This document shows, piece by piece, positions 21,584 to 33,889 of a DNA stretch of 64,000 bases. How positions within the stretch are numbered: position 1 is the first letter of the stretch; each line of letters starts with the position of its first letter. Both the position numbers and the translations under genes were made by a program. The notes beneath the pieces were generated by a model that worked only from the letters and a program-made list of their open reading frames with translations, ran no database searches and was not told the DNA's origin. Source of the DNA: Acephala macrosclerotiorum (lineage: Eukaryota; Ascomycota; Leotiomycetes; Helotiales; Mollisiaceae); contig MU119235.1 in assembly GCA_014904845.1 (NCBI GenBank), positions 68,138 through 132,137 of the forward strand. Reading direction: 5' to 3'.

Positions 21584-23786
21584 ATGGCAGTTCCTACGCA
21601 GTTTGCATACCGAACACTGAAGGGAATTGGCATCGTGGATGCTGCGCCTGTCTACGAGCCTTTGCCTGGGTTTCAGAGACCGGAAGGTAACTCTCGCTGC
21701 TGTGTCTACTCACCATGCGGACGATACTTCGCCTGGGCCTCCAACGAGGGTGTGACGGTCATCGACGCCTCGGTCGGACACGTCATCACGACGCTCCCCA
21801 CACCTAACGTGTACGAATTAGGCTTCTCCCCTCGCGGTTCCTACATCATTACATGGGAGCGCCCGTCCAAGGATGAGGCTGGTGATGCTGTCAAGAATCT
21901 TAAGGTCTGGCATACCATCGAGGACGTCCCTGACGGCACGGAAAAGCAAGTGGTAGGCAGATTTGTGCAAAAATCTCAGACGGGCTGGAACCTGCAATAC
22001 ACTCAAGATGAGCGATACTGTGCTCGTGTTGTCACCAACGAGGTTCAGTTCTATGAGAGTGGTAACTTAGGTACGGTTTGGAACAAGCTTCGTGCTGAGG
22101 GTGTTGCGGACTTTGCAATCTCCCCTGGCAGCAATAACCATTCCGTGGCTGTGTTTATTCCAGAGAAGAAGGTAGGAAACATATTCAGTAGTAACGGAAC
22201 TTGACTGACACCTACAATAGGGCATGCCAGCTGCAGTCAAGTGCTTCAACATCCCTCAGTTCACCAGCCCTGTTTCGCAGAAGACATTCTTCAAGGGCGA
22301 CAAGGTCCAATTGAAATGGAACCAGCTTGGTACAACCTTGATCGTTCTGGCACAAACTGAGGTGGACAAGACAGGCAAGAGTTATTACGGCGAGACAACG
22401 CTATATGTACTGAGCGCAAATGGGGGCTTTGACTCGAGAATCACTCTTGACAAGGAGGGTCCAATCCACGATGTTTCATGGTCACCAAATTCGAAGGAGT
22501 TTGGTGTTGTTTATGGTTACATGCCAGCCAAGACCACCATCTTCAACCAACGAGCCGTCGCTACCCACAACTTCCCACTTGGTCCACGAAACACGATCCT
22601 CTTCTCCCCCACTGGTCGCTTTGTTCTGGTTGCTGGTTTTGGAAATCTTGCTGGTCAGATGGATATCTATGATCTCGAAAAGGATTATAAGAAGATCTGC
22701 ACAATCGAGGGTGGAAATCCCAGCGTTTGCGAGTGGAGCCCTGACAGCAAATATATCCTGACTGCCACTACCAGTCCCAGACTCCGTGTCGACAATGGTG
22801 TCCGCTTGTGGCATGTTGGAGGTGGTATCATGTACAACGAGGACATGGTGGAGCTGTACCACGTTACCTGGCGACCACAATCATTTGATTCATTCTCAGC
22901 TGGAGACCTCTTGCACCCGGTCCCTACGCCACATGCGTCGGCTTTGGCTTACCTTGGTACGGTCAAGACTCCTTCTAAGCCAGCTGGTGCGTATCGACCT
23001 CCAGGAGCTCGTGGAAATGCAACCCCATTGCATTTCAAGCGTGAAGACGAAGGTGGAGCTGCACATCAAGTCAGCAATGGAACTTCATTGGTCAATGCCA
23101 ACGGATTTGCACCTCGTCCAAGAAGACAAGTCCCAGGCGCTGAGACTGTCGAGAATCAAATCCCTGGAGCCGCTCCTGCCAACGCTGTCCCAGGAGCTGC
23201 TGAAGGAGATGAGAACTTGACCAAGGCAGCATTGAAGAACAAGAAGAAGAGAGAAGCGAAGAAGCTAAAGGATGCTGAGGCCAAGGCAGCTGGACTAGTT
23301 CCTTCCCCAGAAGGCCAACAAGGACAAGGACCATCTGTTGGTACGGAGAACCGAAGCCCTGACCGAAGAGACAGACGAGAGCATCAGCGTAGCCGCTCCA
23401 AGGGCAACCAAGACATTCGAACCCCTTCCCAGCAACGCTATCGCAGCAATACTCAACGTGGTCAGCACAATCAAGGCTATCAACAGAACCAGCAGAATCA
23501 CCACCAGAACAATGGGCAGAACGGAGGCGGTCCGGTGAATCAGATGAACAATTTGACAATCAATCCTCCTGCTCGTTCCGAGGCACCAGAGCTTTCTGTC
23601 ACTTCACCAGGAGGAGGAAGCCCGAATGCGAAGAAGTTGAGAGGTTTGCAGAAGAAGATCCGTGCGATCGAGGATTTGGAGATGCGCCTTGCGGGTGGTG
23701 AGAAATTGGAGGATACGCAGATGAAGAAGATTGGCACGAAGGCCGCTGTTCATGCCGAGTTGTCTTCTTTGGAGGCTGAGAATTAG
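21584..23786 (+). CDS. Eukaryotic translation initiation factor 2A (eIF2A)
   Basis: Two exons, 21584-22171 and 22221-23786, about 717 residues. The intron begins GTAGGA and ends ACAATAG, phase 0. The N-terminal half is a beta-propeller with blades such as CVYSPCGRYFAWAS, VYELGFSPRGSYIITWERP, VSWSPNSKEFGVVYGYMPA and NTILFSPTGRFVLVAGFGN. The last of these and the segment CEWSPDSKYILTATTSPRLR are diagnostic for eIF2A, which binds the 40S subunit and delivers initiator tRNA independently of GTP. The C-terminal part is disordered: AYRPPGARG, a KNKKKREAKKLK cluster, a Gln/Asn-rich stretch, and a final coiled-coil (LRGLQKKIRAIEDLEMRLA). Length and order fit fungal orthologues well. Confidence 0.95.
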
Positions 23787-24838
23787 ACTTGTCAAGTTTT
23801 CAACCTCGAACTCAACAGAATGATGGGACTTGGTGCATTGAACTGCATTTGGAGTTAGACTTCAACCAAGAGAGTGGGTGAAAGTGTTGAAGTAACTCTG
23901 CGTTGGTCTCTGTTGGATTAATTAAATGGACTGAATGCATGGATTCCCGATGCAATCATGGGCGTTTACTCGTGGGCATGGGGTTAATGTGACGGCCTTA
24001 GATGACTGTCAACGAACGATTACATGACTAACGAATGGGCTAATTCGTTGGGTTGGCAGCTTATGCCTGACTAAAATTGGGGAAATGGATGGTGGGTAAG
24101 CACTGCAGGGCGTGCATAGAACTAGAAGAAAATCAAATCAAAAATGTGTCTTGAATCTACCTCCCCTCTCTTCCTTCCCGTTTGAATAATTGTGTTGATG
24201 AGAATGCTCGATGGGAATGCTCGATGTAGGTAAGTTCAGATCTTAGTGAAACCCGGCCCTCTTTCTTCCCTTTCCATAAGCGAGCCTCCAGGCAACACGT
24301 GCAATGTTTGCACAGTTTGCACCCCTCTGCTGCCTATTCCACGCCCCTCCTCCTCAATCCTATATTAACCCGTCTCCCCTCCATTTTCTCAGAAGTCTTT
24401 TTCTTTTCTTCCCCATCTTCAAAAAACAGCCAAAACAATCCAGCTCAAGAATCGGATTGTTTACATGAATATGCTTCCTCGGTCGCGGATGCGTGTTGGC
24501 TTTCCCTCCATGGTCTGAGGGTAGTCTTGGCTATAATTTTTTGCTTTTCATCAAATTCTGGGCTTTGGGCGCGGATTTGAAGAAGGGTTGTGTTGGGATT
24601 GAGAGGAGGGAGGAGAGGAGAGCGGAGAGGAAGGCAGGGGTCTGCAATTATATGATGCAGGAACCGAAGGTATGAAGTATTTGTGATATTCATACTTGAC
24701 ACTGGGAAAGGTGACTGTCACTACGGCTAATGTAGAGTCGTTTCATCATCAATTTCAATGACTAGTTAGCCCTGCATTACTGACACACAATTTACTCTGG
24801 TATCCTAGTACTGTACCTTGAGCAAACTCCCAAGATGC
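23787..24838. other. Intergenic between convergent genes
   Basis: About 1 kb between the 3' ends of eIF2A and the FHS transporter. It holds short open frames only and no motif. Confidence 0.5.
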
Positions 24839-26442
24839 TCAAGCATCCTCGACAGTCCTAACCTCCCCATCCCCTTTATGAACATTACTCGCCTGCTGCT
24901 GCAACGCCAACTCCTTCTCTGACGGTCTAGGCACAAGACCCACCTCCGTTTCGCGATGAACATCCATCGTCTCGCGATTAAAGAAATTAACATAAACCGG
25001 ATAAACCCACGCACAAATAAACCCCGCCATCGGAATCAACATCGCCTTATGGAACGGTCTCGGATCATTAATATTCTTCAAATGCGTCGCCACCGCTCCC
25101 GCCATCGGCGGGAACGCCGCTCCCCCTGATATCGCCGCCACAATAAGAGATCCACCAATCTTGGTGTGTCGACCAAGACCACGGAGACCGAGAGTGAAGA
25201 TCGTGGCGAAACAAGCGGATTCCCAGCATAGCACAAGACAGAGGAGAGCAATGGAGCCGTTGCCGGTGGATTGAGAGGCGGCGAGCACGAACACGAAACA
25301 CATTCCTAGGTAGAGGGCGAGGATGTAGCGGGGTTTGATCCCGCGAATTGTCATGAGGCCGCCAGCGAGGAAACGGTTGAATGCATAGAGGCCTTGAGCT
25401 GCTGCGAAGATGTTGGCTAGAAACACGTTTTGTTAGTTTGCTTCCTTTTATATTGAAAGAGAGGGAAAAGGGGGGAGGAGGAGAGGGGAGGGCTTACAGG
25501 AGGTAGAAGCATCTTTCCCAGCTTCTTCGCAGAAATTGACGAAGTAGTTGGCGACCGCAACTTGTGCTCCCACGTAGCAGAACTGAGACCAAACCGCCAA
25601 GAACAAGTTGAGTTGTTTTCGTAATGGTCCCGGATCATACTCCGCAATCTCCAACTCCTGCGTCCTCATATCCGCATCCGTAATCTCAGGCATAGGCGCT
25701 AAAAAGAACAAGATAATCAACAACCCAACAAAACAAGCAACGCCCAAATAAACCCATTGAACATTCTTCAACCCTTGATCCGTATCCACCGTCTTCGCGA
25801 AAAAGACACGTGAAGCCAACAATGGGGCGGCGAAAGATCCAACAGCTTGCACTCCTTGCGCGAGATTCAATCGAATCTCAGAATACCTAGGCGGGCCACA
25901 GATCGACAAGAAAGGATCCGCAGCAGTCTCAAGTGTTGAGAGTCCAGCGCCGACAACAAACATACTTCCACAGAAACCTCCGAAAGAATGTTTAACTCCA
26001 GATGGCCACATCAGAAGACAGCCAACGGAGAGAATGGCGAGACCGCTCATGAATGTTACTCTGAAACCCCATTTTCGGAGGATCCAACCGGAGATGGTGG
26101 GCGGACAGAGGAAGTAGGCACCGAAGTAGGCGGCGCTGAGACCGGAGGATTTGGAGGCGGTGATGTTGAGGGATTTTTGGAAATGGGGGTTTAGGACGTC
26201 GAGAAGGCCGTAGGCGAATCCCCTGGTGTTTTGTTGATTGAGGTTCGTGAGAGGGTGTTTGAGGTGGGCGACTTACCAGAGGAAGAAGAGGATCGTGACT
26301 TAATTCTGGTTAGCATAGGTTGGAGAAGAGGTTTGCGACGCTTACCCAGAAGGCAGGGTAGAATGGACTGCTTCAACGACAAATGCACTGCAGACGTAAC
26401 GGTATCATCGGACACCGTGATCTTGCGCTTATACAACCCCAT
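24839..26442 (-). CDS. MFS sugar transporter, FHS (L-fucose:H+ symporter) family, with a 22-nt microexon
   Basis: Four exons: 26442-26346, 26298-26277, 26222-25498 and 25416-24839, about 473 residues. The second exon has only 22 nt and encodes VTILFFLW of TM1. Including it gives SLKQSILPCLLVTILFFLWG followed by FAYGLLDVLNPHFQKSLN, the exact N-terminal signature of fungal FHS proteins (FucP/Glu-Gal permease type). Other marks are SGLSAAYFGAYFLCPPTISG, GAGLSTLETAADPF, RLNLAQGVQAVGSF and the late AFPPMAGAVATHL. Twelve membrane segments fit. The family imports fucose, glucose or galactose with protons. All junctions are GT-AG (GTAAGC, GTAAGT, GTAAGC). The ATG at 26442 is the first in frame; an upstream in-frame TTG is not credible. 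Confidence 0.9.
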
Positions 26443-27558
26443 CTCGACTGATCTCGTCGCTTCACACTTGCGCAATATCTCCGAATGTTCTTTTGGGGCC
26501 CCGTGAAAAGACAAGAAACGGTCGTGCAAAAAGCTTGTACGGCAGGAATAAAGTTTAACTTTAGCTCAGGGTAAATCTCTGCCCTTTATAAAATAGCAAG
26601 GCTACCTTACCTATCGCACTATCGTCCCATGGGAACCCCATTCCATGGCTGGTAACACTCGAGATAAAGGTTCACGAGACCCACTTGCCAGAAATTCCAA
26701 AGGCGGGGAATACACCCGGACTGACGAATGCATCCTGGACCATCTGGATTTGTACGACCTCGTGCGAGCGTGCACTTCCAACAACAAGGAGAGGTGCGTC
26801 CAAGACCCAGAATCGTTGATTCGGTGTCATGTATTCCGAATCACATGGCAGGAATCGCACTCGTTCTCGCCCCAGAAAGAGGCACAGCAAACTGAAGTAT
26901 ATGGGGAATGCTAGTGTCCCCGTATTGACTGCCTTGCATTGGTGGCCCATGACAGTGGCTTTTTGATATGATGAAAGGAGCTCGTTCAACTTCTTCATGT
27001 TGTGCTGCACCGAAATTGTGTGGCCGAGGAAGAACCACCAATCAGGGCATGGAAGACGGGATAATGAATTAGGTCTGATGATGAACCGACAGAATGATCG
27101 GGGGCATGTGGAGGTGGAGGAGTGGATTGGGTGAGGTTGGAAGACGTGCCAGAGTCAAATGTCGTGAAAAGAAGAGTTGGAGGTGAGGTGCGAGAAGGTT
27201 GTGGCTTGAAGGCTTGAATTGTGGAGAGAGGGTGGCGTCCGGAGAAATGATCGTGGGGTAGCACGTGAATCATCCCCCGTTTACCCTTTCGTGAGAGGAG
27301 TTGGGGACAATAATACTTACTGATGGAATGAGATAAGACGAAAAGGCGTCTGAAACAATTCAACAGGGCCAGATGGTGGGGAGTAGAAAGAATTTGAGTT
27401 TTGAAATCGTCCCTAGGGTATTTCTGAATCATTCTGCCTGCGGTGGACATTCAGTCGGTGAGGTTGGAAACATGTCTCGGGAAAACGCCTTTCAAGGTAA
27501 CGGATGTCTCACTTGAATCAGTCCTCGCTGCCTTCTTTCACGAGACAGCGTCTTGTGC
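26443..27558. other. Intergenic, no gene supported
   Basis: About 1.1 kb. A 151-codon minus frame (27450-26995) starts with ATG but lacks any motif, domain or sensible composition, so I do not call it a gene. Confidence 0.45.
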
Positions 27559-28671
27559 TTAGACCTCCTGTCGCGCCTTCCCCCATTTCTTGAGCCCATC
27601 TTCCAGACTGGACACTAATCTTCTACTGACAGCCAACTCCTCGAAACTCACCCTATCAGTCCACCAGTCCAACCAACCTTCAACTCTTGCGCCTTCTTCA
27701 GGATCCAGCAATCCAACACTCACATCAATCAACTCGGGTCTGAAATCGCAATGCCAAAACACTGAGGCACCACAAGTGTCACAGAATTCCCGAGTGACCC
27801 CCTCTGAGCTTGGATAGCTCTTCAATGTTCCCAAATTGTAGTCCAAGGGACTGCCATCCTCTTTGAATATATTGCATTTTGGTACAAATGCCCAAGTCTG
27901 GATCTCAAATCCTAGGGATTGTCGACAAGATGTACAAGTGCATGTCCCAGCCAAATACTTCGTACTATTGTCGCGCAGGAACCAAGTCTCATTCTCTGGA
28001 TTTGCAGACGACATGGAATGAAAGGGATGACTCAAGTCAGGAAATGGCGACTGCACTTTCTGCGATGCTTCGTTCGGTCGATTAATGTAAAATTTGACGC
28101 CTCCACAATGGCATTGTGCTTTCAGCTTGTCGCTTGGCGGTGGTTTCTTCTCCAAAACTCTCAAGCTTTTCTCAGGTACAAGTTCTGATCTTTCACCTCG
28201 AGAATCGTCAGGAAGCATCCACCTCTTCAACGGCCTTTTCGTCCCATCTGCATTCACGATCTCGTTGAACCAAACACTGACCCCTCCATCCAGCGTATCC
28301 TCCACCCACTTGCACCCATTCCATTTTATGATTCCTTCAGTTTTGTCCCAGAGCCCAGTCGCGAGAGCTACACGAGGATATCCGGGCACGACTCCAGGAG
28401 GATCGATATAAGTGTATGTATGTGCGCCGCAGGTCGAGCAGAAATATCGCGTGCCTCTTTCGGAGCTTTTGTAAGCTGTTAATTTAAATTTCGAGGGTTC
28501 GATGGTATACTCTCGAGGGATCGTGATGTAGGATACTCCACAGGAGCCTGAGATGCGTCGACAGGCATTGCAGAGGCAGAGAGCGCGATCGAATGGGAGA
28601 GAGGAATTGGGGAAGTCGACCTTGTAAGTGAAGGCGTGGCATGCGCAGGTTGCTGTGACCGTCGTAGTCAT
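27559..28671 (-). CDS. Tandem GFA-domain protein (CENP-V/glutathione-dependent formaldehyde-activating enzyme fold)
   Basis: One intronless frame of 370 residues with ATG at 28671. Two GFA domains are visible. The first (about residues 5-135) has CACHAFTY, CLCNACRRISGS and RYFCSTCGAH; the second (about 185-345) has AQCHCGGVKFYI, CTCTSCRQSLGFE and REFCDTCGASVFW. Each holds the CxC, CxxC and CxxC sets that bind two zinc ions. The domain is named after Paracoccus Gfa, which helps formaldehyde react with glutathione, but most fungal members have no proven activity. The second domain has a long insert between its first and second Cys pairs. Family call is firm; the reaction is not known. Confidence 0.92.
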   Translation of the reverse strand: MTTTVTATCACHAFTYKVDFPNSSLPFDRALCLCNACRRISGSCGVSYITIPREYTIEPSKFKLTAYKSSERGTRYFCSTCGAHTYTYIDPPGVVPGYPRVALATGLWDKTEGIIKWNGCKWVEDTLDGGVSVWFNEIVNADGTKRPLKRWMLPDDSRGERSELVPEKSLRVLEKKPPPSDKLKAQCHCGGVKFYINRPNEASQKVQSPFPDLSHPFHSMSSANPENETWFLRDNSTKYLAGTCTCTSCRQSLGFEIQTWAFVPKCNIFKEDGSPLDYNLGTLKSYPSSEGVTREFCDTCGASVFWHCDFRPELIDVSVGLLDPEEGARVEGWLDWWTDRVSFEELAVSRRLVSSLEDGLKKWGKARQEV

Positions 28672-29901
28672 GGTAATAGTGATGTGGCGAACTTGCTGCG
28701 AGTTGATGATAAAGAGGGGAAGCGATGATAGAAATACCCACAGTCTTGACCTACCGAACCCCCATTTTCACGCCTTTCGTTATACACCACGGGCTCGTAC
28801 GTGCGGCTTGACGGGCCGTATCCCCGGAACCGATATGAAGCTGTACTTGGTATCACAGTACGAGGTTTTGTATTGGTGTAAGCATGATAGAGAGTAAGTA
28901 ATGAGATGTTGAAGAGAAATAAAGTTTGGCCGACTTGGAGCTGCCAGCGCTAGGGGAAGTCGGGGATACGAAGGCTTCACGTGATCAGCCTTGCCTCGCC
29001 CGCGAAGTCGGCGCACCAGCTCGAGAGCCGTGGATATAACCTCGGTGTAGGCCATGACTACCGACGACTTTTCATCTTTCCCTGCTCAGAACCTTCAAGG
29101 ACCGACCCACTGCTTTTAAATTCTTATCTCATTCCGTGCAAGGGGAAGTTTCCGCTGTCAATGCATCAGGGGTTTGGACGTGTTTTTGTTTTTCGTCCAG
29201 TTCGTCGCATCAAAACCAACATTGACGTCATTGACTGCTGTTTCACACGAGCTGCATCTACACGTGAGAGGCCTCAAAAGCATATTGTTTACACCACATG
29301 TTCAAATCCTTTCCAACAGGCCAGTTATGTGCTTCTATTATGCGTCAAGAGGAGTTGGACGTATCAAGAGTCTTCCTTTTGTTCTTCCGCATTCGAATAA
29401 TGCAGATCTCCAAACGAGTCATTCCACCACCTCATGGCGTCCCAATGTTCAGCCATGAGCAAACAAACGCAGCCGCATGCCGGTGCAAACGTGCATTCCT
29501 TGCATCAGTGCGGGATGGAACATATCGTATGGTCCTCTCAGCTCAATTGCTGGGCTCTTCTCCTATCGCTAAACAGCGAGATATCGCCGCACTTGAATGC
29601 CAAGACTTCACTTTTCCATATCGTTCATCATGGAATGCATATGATTGGGTTAGGACCGTTGGGCTAGGTTCCATGAGGTCCCATGAGGCTTTTGATATCT
29701 GAATTTGAGATTTTGTGATGAGCAGGGGACGGGACCAGGTGCCGGAGGCAATATATAAAGGCCCAGTCCCACGATGGTGGATTCTTCTGTGCCAGACACT
29801 CATACGATTTTCCTTTAAGTACTCTTGGTCTCACCTCAGATATCACTACCAGTTACTTTCTACCAGCTGTTTGAATACACACTAGATACATTTCATTCAT
29901 C
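28672..29901. other. Intergenic, divergent promoter region
   Basis: About 1.2 kb between the starts of the GFA gene and the second DHA1 gene. Only short motif-free open frames are seen. A TATA box lies near the right end. Confidence 0.5.
29750..29759 (+). promoter_or_regulatory. Candidate TATA box of the MFS gene at 29902
   Basis: AATATATAAA occurs about 145 bp upstream of the ATG, followed by a C-rich and CT-rich leader. Position and sequence suit a fungal TATA element; untested. Confidence 0.5.
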
Positions 29902-31789
29902 ATGGCGGAACCTTCAGTACCATCAGGACCACCACGAATACCTACTGCTCCTCACTCAGAGCCAGTAAACGAAGATCGACTATACGAAGCCATCACAGCA
30001 AACTACCCAACCTCACCTGCCCACCGCACACCAACAAACGGTTCTCGAATCCGTCGAACAAGCACATCACACTCCGGCCTCCATCGAACCGGCACTCACC
30101 TCTCGCACAAAGAAACACATCGAGATCCCAACCTCGATGTCAATCTCCCCTATCGAACTCTCACAGAGGATGCCGATCTTGCAGAATATACTGTCGAGAA
30201 ACCTTCAGGAGAAATCGATGGTGGTCTTTCAGCTGATGGACATTCTCGCTACAAGCTCGTTACTTTCCTCCCAAATGATCCTGAGAACCCGAAAAATTGG
30301 AGCAAGGCGTATAAATGGTACTGCACCATGGTGGTCGCCATCACTTGTTTCGTGGTAGCGTTCGCTTCGTCCGTCGTCACAGCTGATATCATTGGCGTGG
30401 AGAAAACATTCAATGTTTCTGAGGAGGTTGGGCTTTTAACAATCACGTTGTTCGTCGTTGGTTTTGGTGTTGGTACGTTTTCGCCCCTTCCCCAGACTTC
30501 CAAAATCTAGCCATGAATAAAACTAATCCACCACAGGCCCAATGGTCTTCGCCCCCCTCTCCGAAGTCCTCGGCCGCCGCATCATCTACGGAACCACGCT
30601 TCTCATCGCCGTCGTCTTCATTATCCCCTGCGCCGTCGCAAACAACATCGGCACCCTCCTCGTCTGCCGAGCCATCGACGGAATCGCCTTCTCCGCCCCC
30701 ATGACCCTCGTAGGCGGCACCCTCGCCGACCTCTGGCGAACAGAGGAGCGCGGCGTCCCCATGGCTGCCTTTTCCGCTGCGCCTTTCATCGGTCCCGCGA
30801 TCGGTCCTTTGGTTGGCGGATTCTTATCTGATGCTGCGGGTTGGAGATGGTTATATTGGATCCAACTCATTCTTGCTGGTATCGTCTGGATCTTGATAAC
30901 TTTCACCGTGCCGGAAACTTATGCGCCTACGATTCTTGCTGCGAGAGCGAAGAAAATGCGCGCGAAGACAGGAGACGAAACCCACGTCACAGAACAAGAT
31001 CTCGATACGCGACCATTCACCGAACGTCTCTGGATCTTCCTCGTTCGACCCGTTCAACTACTATTCCAAGAACCTATCGTCTTCCTCGTTTCGGTATACA
31101 TGTCCGTTCTCTACGGTTTACTGTACATGTTCTTTGTCGCCTTCCCAATTATCTACCAAGAAGGAAAGGGGTATACAGCAGGTATCACGGGTCTCATGTT
31201 CATTCCCCTGGCTATCGGTGTCGTCCTTTCCGCCTTCTGCGCTCCACTCGTCAACAAACATTATCTCATGCTTTCGAAGCGTCACAACGGTTCTCCACCA
31301 GCAGAAGTCAGATTGATTCCGATGATGATTTCTTGTTGGTGTATCCCGATCGGATTGTTCATCTTCGCTTGGACGAGTTACCCACACCTCTCGTACTGGG
31401 GACCAATGATGGGTGGTTTCCCAGTTGGATTCGGGTTCATTTTCCTCTATAATTCAGCAAACAACTACCTAGTCGACAGCTATCAACATCAAGCAGCCTC
31501 AGCACTCGCCGCCAAAACATTCCTCCGATCTTTCTGGGGCGCTGGAGTTGTACTTTTCACAACGCAGATGTACCACAGACTCGGGTACCAATGGGCCTCA
31601 AGTCTGCTTGGGTTCATTGCACTCGCTTGCTGCGCGATTCCTTACGTTTTCTATTTCTTCGGCGCTGAGATTCGGAAGAGGTCGAAATACGCTTATTCGG
31701 GAGATGATGAGGAGAACACGAATACCGGGGGAGGCAGCGCGAGCGATACTGAGCTTGAGAGACAGCGAAGCTACGCCAGTGTTCCTTGA
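29902..31789 (+). CDS. MFS transporter, DHA1 (polyamine/drug:H+ antiporter) type
   Basis: Two exons, 29902-30472 and 30537-31789, about 607 residues. The intron is GTACGT to CACAG, phase 1, joining VGFGVG to [14 protein letters not shown]. The N-terminal 115 residues are hydrophilic and end in [18 protein letters not shown], the mark of fungal DHA1 transporters of Tpo1 type. [16 protein letters not shown] is MFS motif [20 protein letters not shown] is motif [21 protein letters not shown] starts the central loop. Twelve helices fit. The C-terminus is Ser/Gly/Glu-rich. It is a second, clearly distinct DHA1 gene in the window and not a tandem copy of the one at 18687. Probable role: plasma-membrane efflux. 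Substrate unknown. Confidence 0.92.
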
Positions 31790-33889
31790 GCGGCTCGTAA
31801 GAGCAATCGAGGAGCACGAGGTGGTGAGACTTCCGTTCCCGAACAGAACTACAACTGAGGCCTTGCCTCGAGAGGACGGACGATCGCTCGTCCGGATAAG
31901 ACTACGGTCAATGTACCGAGGACGGTGCGACGGAGAGCATCAGAGGTGTTGGTGAAGGAAAGTTGGGTGGAGATAGATGGATAGCCTGGACATGCATAGC
32001 ATAATAGACATAGACTTAGACTTAGACTTGGGATGGAGTAGGATAGATGGGGTCCGGCGTATGAAGAGATTGGTTCCCGTTTGCTATACCATACCACATT
32101 GTAATCCACGCAACATAGAATAATCAAAAATCACATCAAATGAACCTTGAGCAAAGTGCACTTGTACTCTGCTTCTCGACCTCATGAAGAGTGTTCAAGG
32201 TGAAAAGACTGTTCTGAAAATTTGGCCCGAATTACTGTCGTGCGAGGTCCGGTTGTCCCCCGCTGTTCACTTTCATCCTCCCCGCCAGTGTCTGACTTCA
32301 AACCTGACTTTCGATCTTTTGTTGCATGCCGAGCTTTCCAAGTCAGATTCAGACATTGAAGCGGGAAAAGTTTTGTTGCGCGTCGCGAGGCCGCCTCGCG
32401 CGCCTGCCGCCGACTAGCACCAGCGGGATTCCACCTAGCCTGCAGAGGGCAATTCACGTGTCTCATATCTTCACTTTCGAAGGTAGAGATCGCCACGTCA
32501 AATATTACCCAGCTTTGAGAGTCTTCGACGTTCCTCCAACAACTCCAGGATATCCAAACCCGACAGACTAACTTCCAAGTCCTTTTCTGCATATTTTCAA
32601 TTTCGACCTCGTATGCGATATTGAGAAGTGCTAACTGGGCACTTCATGTCTTCTGCAGCATCTCGGTACCAATGAAAGGATACCAGAAACCAGAAATTGA
32701 AGAAATGAACAGCTCTGGATCGTCAAGGAAAGGAGGAGGTTGCATCTCCAAATATCGGCAAACGAAATTCTAGTGAGGCTGAGTGAGACATCAGCTCCTG
32801 CCCCGGTCTACCCGAAATTTGGAGTGGACCAGGCGAACTGCCCAATTATATCTCTCTTTTCAACTACACCCCAAAACTTTTCAGCATTTGCACATCTTCT
32901 CGCAAAGATGTAAACAAGTCCACATCTCCAAGAAAGGCACAAAACAAGCTTAAAACACATAAATCCACAGCTCTAACTCTGCGCGCAAAAGAATGCTGGA
33001 GAATTGATACAAGTATGGCCGAGAAAGTCGATTGTAGATCGTTCGCCTCATCTTCGGGTACCTTTTTTCGGGCGATGCGGCAAATCCAACTCGACTCCGA
33101 TTCATGCATGCCAAGACATCCCATCGCAACATAAGCAATGCCAACGTCCATCCCAAGGTGTCCTTCAACGACACAACATCTCCAGCCTCACTTTAATCGA
33201 CCAAGAGCCAACGATAGCCGTGGGAATGAGGACTGCCCGAAGCGCTGGAAGTGAGGAGAGAAGAGATGGGATGAGACCTCCAAGCGATGACGTATCAACA
33301 CGCTGGGCCTCGTCAGCACCCCTGGTCCCAATTTTCCTCGTACGCGTAACGGATTTTTTTTCTGGGCCAACACTTCCACTTTCACAAATCATAACTCCGC
33401 CTCAATCAACGGACTACCGTATGTTCTATTCCTGTGTGTGTTTCAAATAGGCCAAGCTCGTCTCTCCACAAGCTCGGTGCGGTTCTGTTTGGTGAGAGGT
33501 GACTTGAGCATAGGGGAAAGACCCACAACGCCTCCCTGCCGTATAACCCGTAAGTAGCGTCTACTGCGCAATGCACTTATCCTCCTGGTAGGTGGAGAAG
33601 ACGTCTGGGGTGGTAAGTGCTTTCTTTTGGGCAAGACTTCGTGCTCTTCTTTGCATCTCTTGGAAAGCTTTTGTTTGCTTGGAAGTTGGCTTGGCCGTTG
33701 TTATCGATACCGTCGCTCGTTCACCTATTCTATTCCATTCCATTCCCTCGATACGCCTTATATTCTTGATTCTCGGGTTCGATATTGATACAGACTGGAG
33801 GACTCTGCTGTAGTGGGACTTTGCGTGGTGGTTTTCGCTGTGTTATTTCGAATAGTGTTTGGATAGGACAAGAGAAGGAAAGACAGAGA
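31790..33889. other. Intergenic, no gene seen
   Basis: About 2.1 kb. Short open frames only. A small hexamer run (AGACTT) near 32005-32030 is the only repeat noticed. Confidence 0.45.

Noticed and set aside
26995..27450. 151-codon minus open frame
   Set aside because: No motif, no homology-like pattern, low-complexity Pro/Ser/His composition, and matching open frames on the other strand.
18687..31789. Secondary-metabolite cluster suggested by two DHA1 exporters
   Set aside because: No polyketide synthase, NRPS, terpene synthase or tailoring enzymes lie between them; the intervening genes are housekeeping.
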